Origin: JAFDBW01 sp963723355 | Lineage (GTDB): Bacteria; Desulfobacterota; Desulfuromonadia; Desulfuromonadales; BM103 | Reading direction: 5' to 3' | NCBI GenBank assembly: GCA_963723355.1 | Contig: CAVRQQ010000005.1 | Location: 98,107-162,106 of the forward strand | Length of the DNA stretch: 64,000 nt | Shown: positions 44,910 to 52,456 of the stretch, in pieces | Position numbering within the stretch: the stretch's first letter is position 1 | Layout: each line of letters begins with the position of its first letter | Notes under the pieces: generated by a model | What the model was told of the DNA's origin: nothing | What the model saw: only the letters and a program-made list of their open reading frames with translations | Databases searched by the model: none | Program-made: the position numbers and the translations under genes

Positions 44910-46509
44910 ATGAAAATAACATCTGACTTTCTCGTTGTAGGCAGCGGCATCGCAGGGCTTTGCTATGCGCTGACCGTTGCTGAGCACGGCCAGGTGGCAT
45001 TAATCACGAAAAGAGAAATTGCAGCGACCGCGACGAGGCTTGCCCAGGGCGGCATCGCCGCTGTGTCAAACACGGATGACTCGTTTGATCAACACATCCA
45101 GGACACGATGGAGGCAGGAGCATGGTTGCCGGACCAAGAGATTGTTCGAATGGTGGTGGAGAACGGGCCAGAAGCCATTGATGCACTGATCGAATGGGGG
45201 GTTAATTTTTCACGCAACAACGACCAATCGTACGATCTGACCAGAGAAGGTGGCCACAGCCAGAGGCGCATTTATCACGTCAAGGACGAGACCGGCAAGG
45301 AGATCGAACGGGCCCTGGTCGAGGCCGTCCAGTCACACCCCAACATCACTGTCTATGAGAACCACACTGCAGTCGACCTGATCACCGAAGCCAAGGTCAC
45401 CAGGCGCCGCATCAAACCGGACCGTTGTCTCGGTGTCTACGTCCTCAACTGTGAAACGGGCCAGGTCATCACCTTCGGCGCACCGATCACCGTATTGGCC
45501 ACCGGTGGTGCCGGCAAGGTCTACCTTTATACCTGTAATCCGGACATCGCTACCGGCGATGGCATCGCCATGGCTTACCGGGCCGGAGCAACAATTGCCA
45601 ACATGGAGTTCATGCAGTTCCACCCCACCACCCTCTTCCACCCTCACGCCAAGAGCTTCCTTGTCTCGGAAGCCGTACGTGGCGAAGGCGCCATCCTGAG
45701 GCGACGAGACGGGACTGCGTTCATGGCAGGCTACCATCAGTTGAAAGACCTGGCTCCCAGAGACATCGTAGCACGTGCGATTGACAACGAAATGAAGACC
45801 CATGGTGATGACTGCGTGTTTCTCGACATGACGCACAAATCGGAAGAATACATCACGGATCGTTTCCCCTATATCCACGAGACCTGTCTTTCTTACGGCA
45901 TCGACATGACAAAACAACCGATCCCCGTGGTGCCGGCAGCACATTACCTTTGCGGTGGGATCAAAATCGATTCCTGGGGAGAAACCGATATCATAAATCT
46001 TTTTGCCATTGGCGAAGTCTCCTGCAGCGGCCTGCATGGAGCCAATCGACTCGCCAGCAACAGCCTGCTCGAAGGCGTGGTGTACGCCAAGCGTGCGGCG
46101 GAACGTTCACTCGCCCTGATTGAAGAGGAGCTGCCGCCCTGCCCAACCATAGAGTCCTGGGACCCCGGCAGCGCAAGAGACAGTGATGAAGAGGTCGTGG
46201 TCGCCCACAACTGGCACGAGATTCGCCTCTGTATGTGGAATTATGTCGGGATCGTCCGTTCCGACAAGAGGTTGATCAGGGCCCTGCGTCGAGTGCAGAT
46301 GATCCAGGAGGAGATCGCCGATTATTACTGGGACTTCCTGATTACATCTGACCTGGTCGAATTACGCAACATTGCCACGGTCGCTGAACTGATCATCCGT
46401 TGCGCGACTCAAACGCAAGGAAAGCCGTGGCCTGCATTACAACATCAATTACCCTGAAAAAGATGACATCCACTGGAAGCAGGACACCCTGATCAGAAAA
46501 GTCTACTGA
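44910..46509 (+). CDS. nadB: L-aspartate oxidase (frameshifted near the end)
   Basis: About 533 residues. FAD-binding VVGSGIAGLCYAL at the N-terminus, RLAQGGIAAVSNTDDSFD, GGHSQRRIYHVKDETGKEIE, VLATGGAGKVYLYT, MEFMQFHPTTL, VPAAHYLCGGIKID, GLHGANRLASNSLLEGVVYAKR: the complete NadB pattern. It makes iminoaspartate for NAD biosynthesis. An indel near 46415 moves the tail (SRGLHYNINYPEKDD..) to the next frame, ending at 46509. Divergent from the transglycosylase gene. Confidence 0.93.
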
Positions 46510-46547
46510 CATCGCACCCATGGACTTCTGCCACTCTGGAGAGACTT

Positions 46548-46820
46548 GTGACTATTGATGATTACCGCAAAGAGATCAACCGGCTGGATAGTGAGTTACT
46601 GCGAATTTTCAATCAACGCGCAGCCCTGGCACTGAAAATAGGCGAAATCAAGAAAGAGCACGGGATTCCTGTTTACGACCCTGAACGTGAAAAGAGGATT
46701 TTCGAGGCCATGTCCAACGCGAATCCCGGACCATTGGAAAATGATGCAATTACCAGGCTCTTTGAGAGGGTTATCGACGAGTCCCGTCGCCTTGAACGTA
46801 TTCGCACGAAAGGTATCTAA
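46548..46820 (+). CDS. Chorismate mutase (AroQ class)
   Basis: 90-residue all-helical chorismate mutase: YRKEINRLDSELLRIFNQRAALALKIGEIKK (helix 1, catalytic Arg and Lys), PVYDPEREKRIFE, then the final helix RLFERVIDESRRLERIR. It turns chorismate into prephenate. Start is GTG at 46548 with GGAGAG upstream. It is followed by a DAHP-synthase-type small domain gene one base after its stop, so both are tied to the shikimate/Phe-Tyr branch. Confidence 0.9.
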   Translation: MTIDDYRKEINRLDSELLRIFNQRAALALKIGEIKKEHGIPVYDPEREKRIFEAMSNANPGPLENDAITRLFERVIDESRRLERIRTKGI

Positions 46821-46821
46821 A

Positions 46822-47031
46822 ATGTTGATTGTCATGAAAAAGGGTGCAGGTGAAGATCAACTGCGCAATGTTAAACAGTACCTGGTCGACCACGACTATG
46901 ACTTTCACCAGTCAACCGGCGCCAATCGCACCATAATCGGCGTTATCGGCGATACCGCGACAGTCAATCGTGCCGAACTTGAAAGCCAGCCGGGTGTTCA
47001 TGTTATTTTCAAGATCCCGGAGGAGGGATAG
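46822..47031 (+). CDS. Stand-alone DAHP-synthase ferredoxin-like (FXD) domain protein
   Basis: 69 residues reading MLIVMKKGAGEDQLRNVKQY, then GANRTIIGVIGDTATVNRAE and GVHVIFKIPEEG before a stop. This is the small regulatory N-terminal domain of AroG-type DAHP synthases (MIIVMKxGA..ERTVIGVIGD.T....LExxPGVExV). The catalytic barrel that normally follows is absent; after the stop there are only 20 bp to a gene on the other strand. Either a truncated aroG relic or a true stand-alone feedback/dimerisation module. The stop comes at the natural end of the domain, so a stand-alone protein is plausible. Confidence 0.75.
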   Translation: MLIVMKKGAGEDQLRNVKQYLVDHDYDFHQSTGANRTIIGVIGDTATVNRAELESQPGVHVIFKIPEEG

Positions 47032-47050
47032 CATCGATAAACTTCGGGAA

Positions 47051-48137
47051 CTAATCTTCAAGTGCTGCCAGTGCCTGCCTGACGACCAGTTCGCCCTGCT
47101 CCCAGACGTCCTTTTTCCATAAATCATCGTCAGGATAAAACATCTTCAGGAACTGCTGTTTGATCCTTGCGGCCTCCGGATGGTTGTCCCCGACCTGCTG
47201 ATGCAACCAGTTTTCTTCCCTGAGCGCCTTGAATACCTCCAACGGCGGTGAAGTGCCGAACTCCAGGCCGACCGCAGTGACCTCCGCCCCTGCCAGCATT
47301 CTGGTAAATGCCAGCTTGACCGTCCCGCTGAGATGAGATGAGACAGACTCTCCACTCTCTGTCGATTTAACCCGTGCTCCTCCCCACCAGGCAACGGCTC
47401 GCTGGTATGCAGGGTCTCTGTTCAGAGTCACTCAGAATGATCTCTCCCTGACCATACGGCCCCAACCCCGTATGCAGATCGATGACAACGACTCGCGCAG
47501 CGCCGGCAAGGTGTCGGGCGGCAATCTCATGCAATGTCTGGTTGGACCAGGTCGCGAAATGACCACCGAAGAATAATCCATCAGGATGCGCATACTGTCC
47601 TTGCGTCACAATCCTCTGCAGTTTTTCTTTGCCGAAGGCGAGGCGATACCAAAGGAATCTGAGAGCCGCCCAGATATTTGCCGGGGCAGAAATTGATCGA
47701 GGGGCAATCACCCTGGAGATTCTGTCATATTCGCGGTTAACCGGGTAAGGCTTGTCGTGATCGATAAAGTTCCGGTTCAGGTCGACATTATCTTCGTTGG
47801 CTCTTCTCAGAAAAGCAAACCCGTAGGGGTTGAGAGCGTGGATCATTACGAGACGGGCGTTCGAACCTAAGGCTTCGGCAATGCCTGTGGTCAAAAGACC
47901 GGACTGTATTCCCGACCCGGCGAAGCCCTCAACGCCATGGGTGCCGGACATCAGAACCAAGACATTTTCAGCTCCCGCCTGGCCAATCGATGCAACATCG
48001 GTAAACAGTCCTGCCCCGCCTACGCCGGAGCAGGAGTTCTCAAAACTGTCGAGCTCGGCACCTGCAATCCTTGCCGCTGTGATAAATTTCTGGCGCGCCT
48101 GCTGATAATTAACCGAGAAGCAATGAGGGGCTGTCAT
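47051..48137 (-). CDS. DUF2817 (M14-like) metallopeptidase family protein (frameshifted)
   Basis: Two frames meeting near 47420, about 360 residues in total. First: VLVLMSGTHGVEGFAGSGIQS (HG-E zinc site), ALNPYGFAFLRRANEDNVDLNRNF, VVVIDLHTGLGPYGQGEIIL (second His). Second: AVGLEFGTSPPLEVFKALREENWLH (catalytic Glu region). The DUF2817 family is related to carboxypeptidases of clan MC. Function unknown. The break is probably an indel. Confidence 0.8.
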
Positions 48138-48249
48138 GTGATCACTTCCATCTTCTAATTAGCCTGTTTTTTTCTCGATGATGCAAGCAAATTCTGCCAG
48201 ATCGCTCCACGTCTGAACCGCATTGGCAAAGTGGTACTGCGGACTCAAG

Positions 48250-48296
48250 ACAAAAAAAACCGGGAGAATCAGATAACGACCCGCTTCAACCCCGGC
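48250..48296 (-). terminator. Possible terminator of the gene at 48329
   Basis: On the minus strand CCGGG .. CCCGG is followed by TTTTTTTTG, with an unusually long loop (about 27 nt) between the arms. Confidence 0.4.
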
Positions 48297-48328
48297 TTCA
48301 TGCCCCGACAATTCCCGCTGCCTACGAT

Positions 48329-48740
48329 TTACATGCGACCCATAATCTGACTGACTTCCCGGGCGAGTTCAGCGCAAGGAGTCACGACTATTTCTTTGCC
48401 GGCAATACTGGCCTTGTAACGCTGCGCATCCTGGTTCTGTATATAGGCATCACGAAACTGTTCGTTGAGTTTCTGAATTTTCACCGGCTCCAGCCCTTTT
48501 TCTTTGGCGGCGGCAACAAAGCTTTGCACCGCGCCACCTTCAATCACGGCCACACCAAACTTTTTCGGCGGCTTGCCAATGAAAACGTAGGCCTGGTTAT
48601 CAGCCGGAATGACCTCGAGCGGGTCGGACACCTGGCTCATTAAAGTTTTTAACGGCCCCTCAATTTCGTTGATTTGCTCTGCTACGGGGCTGTCAGTCAC
48701 CAAGTTCCGGATAATCCACTTTCTTACTAAATAAACCCAT
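48329..48740 (-). CDS. Hypothetical protein (frameshifted near its start)
   Basis: ATG at 48740 follows AAGGAGGAAAT and reads MGLFSKKVDYPEL, then a one-base shift near 48705 leads to DSPVAEQINEIEGPLKTLMS and on to TPCAELAREVSQIMGRM (48329). About 136 residues; the only long Gly/Lys patch is PPKKFGVAVIEGGAV. No signal peptide; family not recognised. The strong ribosome site shows where the true start is; the short ORF from 48703 alone is misleading. Confidence 0.65.
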
Positions 48741-48848
48741 ATTTCCTCCTTCGTGTAAAAGACGGGGCAGAATATGGGTTTAGGTTAACAAGGATTCAGA
48801 TTATTTCAACTCATTGGCCTCGTTGAGATATTTTCACAAAGCAGAGTC

Positions 48849-49320
48849 TCATGGCAGACTGTCAAAGTATGCTTGACCTTCCATTTCGCTAGCCACACCA
48901 CTATAGCCGAAAGAAAAGCCTTTGATGCTTTCGTTGACTTTAAAAGGTACATTGAATGTGAATTTATCTTCCGTACTGGTCAGAAAAGCCGGGTATTTCA
49001 ACTGTTTCGAGAATGACCCCATCACCATCAAGCAGGAAGAGATAGACGCGTAACGTTCTGACACTGTTATACATCATCTGGTAATGCTGGCTGAGTTCCC
49101 CCTGCCCTGCTATCTCAATCAGCCCACCACTTGCGGTATAAGTATAGTTGATCGTCATGTCAAAGGTTTGCCAGGTTCCTGCTGCATTCTCAGCTTTCTG
49201 GAATTCTATGATCGGTGCCGAGGTGACCGGTTTGCCGATATACAATTCTGAAGTCGGGACACATCCGGTTACTGCAAAGATCAGGCAAAATATTGCAACA
49301 ACAAGTGTTTTCATTTTCAT
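48849..49320 (-). CDS. Lipoprotein of unknown function (frameshifted)
   Basis: ATG at 49320. Signal peptide with lipobox VTGC (MKMKTLVVAIFCLIFAVTGC), then NYTYTASGGLIEIAGQGELS and YLFLLDGDGVILETVEIPGF in the first frame. After a shift near 48985 the second frame continues STEDKFTFNVPFKVNESIKG then FSFGYSG, ending at 48849. About 157 residues, mostly beta. Function unknown. Confidence 0.75.
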
Positions 49321-49360
49321 CTTTTTGCAGGCCTCCTCTACCCTGATTGTATTATAAACG

Positions 49361-49392
49361 AAAACAGGGATGCGTCACCGCATCCCTGTTAA
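49361..49392. terminator. Terminator after pyrE
   Basis: Stem AACAGGGATGCG / CGCATCCCTGTT with loop TCAC, 20 bp after the stop of pyrE; T-rich on the minus side and A-rich before it, so possibly bidirectional. Confidence 0.85.
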
Positions 49393-49411
49393 AAAATATC
49401 TGTAAATGCCC

Positions 49412-49969
49412 TCAGCCGACGACTTCAGACCGGGTGAAAACCGACTTGAGGATCTGGCCCTGGCCTTCAATATTCTCCCGGGCTCCTTCTTCGCGATCAA
49501 CGAGGGTGATGATGCCGAGGACTTCCAGCCCCTCCTGCTGAGCACGATCGACCGCCTTCATGGAAGATCCTCCTGTCGTGGTCACATCTTCGACGATCAC
49601 AACGCGCGATCCGGGCGGCAGGTTCTTGCGTCCTTCCAGCCATTGCCCCGTGCCGTGACCTTTCGGTTCCTTGCGGATAATAAAGGCATGCACAGGATTA
49701 CCGTCCAGGTTGGCGGCAATCGAAGTCGCCGTTGCAATCGGATCCGCACCCATGGTCAGGCCACCGACACCGTGAATCGGGCCGTCAAAGGTTTTGACGA
49801 TCTCCCAGAAAGCCTTGCCCACCAGCAGACCGCCCTTTGCGTGCAGCGCGGTCTGTTTGCCGTCAAAATAGAAGTTGCTTTTGCGGCCCGAAGCGAGAGT
49901 GACCTCGCGCTCTTCGTAAGACAGTTCGCGGACAATCTGCATCAATTCGTTACGTTCCTGCTCCGTCAT
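49412..49969 (-). CDS. pyrE: Orotate phosphoribosyltransferase
   Basis: 185 residues. ATG at 49969 has GGAGAG upstream. LASGRKSNFYFDGKQTALHAKGG, GGLTMGADPIATATS and the PRPP-binding VVIVEDVTTTGGSS are the OPRTase signatures. It makes OMP from orotate and PRPP in pyrimidine synthesis. It is downstream of the pur genes on the same strand. Confidence 0.95.
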   Translation of the reverse strand: MTEQERNELMQIVRELSYEEREVTLASGRKSNFYFDGKQTALHAKGGLLVGKAFWEIVKTFDGPIHGVGGLTMGADPIATATSIAANLDGNPVHAFIIRKEPKGHGTGQWLEGRKNLPPGSRVVIVEDVTTTGGSSMKAVDRAQQEGLEVLGIITLVDREEGARENIEGQGQILKSVFTRSEVVG

Positions 49970-50137
49970 CAACTCTCTCCTTCATATACACAGTAAAATG
50001 TTAAACGTTAAATGTTAATAGTTGCAAACCAACTGCCTGTTAAGTTTACGCATTTTCTTCACCGCTCACCACTAGCCTCTTTTTACCTGTTTACTTTTTT
50101 CGCGTTCCTCGTCCCTCGCTCCGCGTCCCGCCTTGGT

Positions 50138-51547
50138 CTAGAATAGACCAAGCTGACTGTCCGCTTTCAGTCGCGGGAACTTGACCGGATAATCACCGCT
50201 GAAGCAGGCGTCACAGAAGCAGCTTTTCTGAGCATCAGCCGGCACACCGGCCGCGGCGAGCATCCCCTCCCGGCTCAGGTAACCAAGCGAGTCAGACGTG
50301 ATGTAACGGCTGATTTCCTCGATCGTATGCGAGGACGAGATCAGCTCCTTGCGGGACGGCGTATCGATCCCGTAATAACAGGGGAAGCTGGTCGGTGGAC
50401 TCGAGAGCCGCATGTGGACCTCGCGGGCCCCGGCGGCACGGATCATTTTGACGATCTTGCGTGCCGTGGTGCCACGGACCAGCGAATCATCGACAACGAT
50501 AACCCGTTTACCATCTATGACGTCGCGAACCGGGTTGAGTTTCAGTTTGACGCCAAAATGCCGGATCGATTGCTGTGGCTCGATAAAAGTACGGCCAACG
50601 TAATGGTTGCGGATCAGACCGAGTTCAAAGGGGATGCCGGATTCTTCCGCATAACCAATCGTCGCCGGGACACCCGAATCGGGCACTGCGATCACAACAT
50701 CGGCTTCTACGTTATGCTCACGAGCCAACTGACGACCAAGCTCTTTACGGACCCGGTAAACCTGCTCGCCAAAGATGATGCTGTCAGGGCGGGCGAAATA
50801 GACGAATTCAAAGATACAGGGGGAAGGCTGGGTTTCCTTGAACGGCTTGAAGGATTTCAGGCCGTGCTTGTCGATGACGATCATTTCGCCCGGCTCAATC
50901 TCACGGATGAACTCTGCCTCGATCAGGTCAAATGCGCAGGTTTCCGAGGCGACGACGTAACCCTCTCCGAGTTTTCCGAGCGCTAGCGGGCGAAAGCCGT
51001 TCGGGTCACGGGCGGCAACCATGCGGGTCTCGGTGAGGAACAGGATGCTGTAGGCGCCCTTGACGGCCATCAGGGCCTCCGCAACGCGATCTGCCAAAAG
51101 ATCGCTCTGCGACTTGGCGAGCAGATGAACCAGGACTTCCGTGTCGGAGGTCGTGGAAAAGATCGAACCGGCATGTTCGAGGTCATTACGGATTTCCTGG
51201 GCGTTGACCAGGTTGCCGTTATGCGCAACGGCGATACTGCCGCGTGCATAATCGACCATGATCGGCTGGATATTCTTGAAGTCGCTGCTGCCGGCCGTCG
51301 AGTAGCGTACATGACCAATTGCGTTGCGTCCGGGCAGGCCATCGAAGATCGAATCGCGCTTGAAGACATCGGAAACGAGCCCCATATTGCGATAGGCGTG
51401 AAGGTTCTTACCATCTCCGGAAACAATGCCACAGCTCTCCTGGCCGCGGTGCTGCAGAGCATAAAGACCTAGATAGGTCAGATTGGCGGCTTCCGGGTGG
51501 CCAAAAATCCCGAAAACACCACATTCATCCTGAAACTTGTCAAACAT
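50138..51547 (-). CDS. purF: Amidophosphoribosyltransferase
   Basis: 469 residues, first step of purine synthesis. ATG at 51547 begins MFDKFQDECGVFG, so the nucleophile Cys9 follows a short propeptide. ALQHRGQESCGIV, GHVRYSTAGSS, NGNLVNA, then the PRPP-binding VIVVDDSLVRGTTARKIVKM. C-terminal SCFCDACFSG supplies Fe-S cysteines, as in cluster-bearing PurF. GGAG lies upstream of the start. Confidence 0.95.
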   Translation of the reverse strand: MFDKFQDECGVFGIFGHPEAANLTYLGLYALQHRGQESCGIVSGDGKNLHAYRNMGLVSDVFKRDSIFDGLPGRNAIGHVRYSTAGSSDFKNIQPIMVDYARGSIAVAHNGNLVNAQEIRNDLEHAGSIFSTTSDTEVLVHLLAKSQSDLLADRVAEALMAVKGAYSILFLTETRMVAARDPNGFRPLALGKLGEGYVVASETCAFDLIEAEFIREIEPGEMIVIDKHGLKSFKPFKETQPSPCIFEFVYFARPDSIIFGEQVYRVRKELGRQLAREHNVEADVVIAVPDSGVPATIGYAEESGIPFELGLIRNHYVGRTFIEPQQSIRHFGVKLKLNPVRDVIDGKRVIVVDDSLVRGTTARKIVKMIRAAGAREVHMRLSSPPTSFPCYYGIDTPSRKELISSSHTIEEISRYITSDSLGYLSREGMLAAAGVPADAQKSCFCDACFSGDYPVKFPRLKADSQLGLF

Positions 51548-51626
51548 ATTGGCTAAATTCTCCGCAACAACAAATAGATGTTGTCTGTTTTCCTCGTTCC
51601 GCATCCCTCATTCAGCGTCCCGGGGG

Positions 51627-52454
51627 TTAAAGCAATTCCTCTCGGATATAATTCACAGCATTCTTGTACAACCACAGCCCCATGCCCTCTTCGGGCAAAT
51701 CAGGCTCCCTGGTCCAGCGCGGATGGTGTGTCCGGTGCAGATAGGCTTCAGGGTGAGGCATCAGGCCGAACAGACGTCCGCTCTCGTCGCAGACCCCGGC
51801 GATGGATGCGACCGAACCGTTCGGGTTCATGGGGTACTCCATCACCGGCGATTGGTAATCCGGATCACAATATTTGACCGCTGCCAGATGTCTGGCTTCA
51901 ATCTGCTCAAGAGTCACATCATCCTGTACCATAAACTTGCCTTCACCATGGCGAACCGGCAGGTAGATGCCGTCCAATCCGCGGGTAAAAATGCAGGGAG
52001 AGGCCGGGTCGACCTTGAGGTAACACCAGCGGTCCTCGAACCGGCCACCGTCATTGAATGTCAGGGTTGCCGACTGGCTGCGATAATCCCCGTCGAGAGC
52101 CGGCAGCAGGCCCATCTTGGTCATCAGCTGGAAACCGTTACAGACGCCCATGACCAGCTTGCCGTCGGCGATGAAGCGCTGGACCTGGTCGGCCAGCGAG
52201 TCCTGGCTGTTTAACACGGCGGCCTGCTTGAGACGATTGGCACCGGCCTTGGCGCTGCCGAGATCATCGCCGTCAAGAAAACCTCCTGCCAGGTTAAGAA
52301 AATGATAGTCGTCGAGACGTGCCCGGCCTGCGAGCAACTCGGCTATGTGGACAATATCGCATTCGGCACCAGCCAGATTGCAGGCCGTGGCGACTTCACG
52401 TTCACAGTTGGTGCCGTTGCCGGCAATCACAACGGCTTTGACAGTCTTGGCCAT
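51627..52454 (-). CDS. purQ: Phosphoribosylformylglycinamidine synthase, glutaminase subunit
   Basis: 275 residues of the class-I glutaminase type. The nucleophile Cys is in LVMGVCNGFQLMTKMG; the His-Glu pair is near the end (LMPHPEAYLHRTHHPRW). It supplies ammonia to PurL. ATG at 52454 has AAGGAG that lies within the last codons of purL, so the two are co-translated. Confidence 0.95.
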   Translation of the reverse strand: MAKTVKAVVIAGNGTNCEREVATACNLAGAECDIVHIAELLAGRARLDDYHFLNLAGGFLDGDDLGSAKAGANRLKQAAVLNSQDSLADQVQRFIADGKLVMGVCNGFQLMTKMGLLPALDGDYRSQSATLTFNDGGRFEDRWCYLKVDPASPCIFTRGLDGIYLPVRHGEGKFMVQDDVTLEQIEARHLAAVKYCDPDYQSPVMEYPMNPNGSVASIAGVCDESGRLFGLMPHPEAYLHRTHHPRWTREPDLPEEGMGLWLYKNAVNYIREELL

Positions 52455-52456
52455 GG

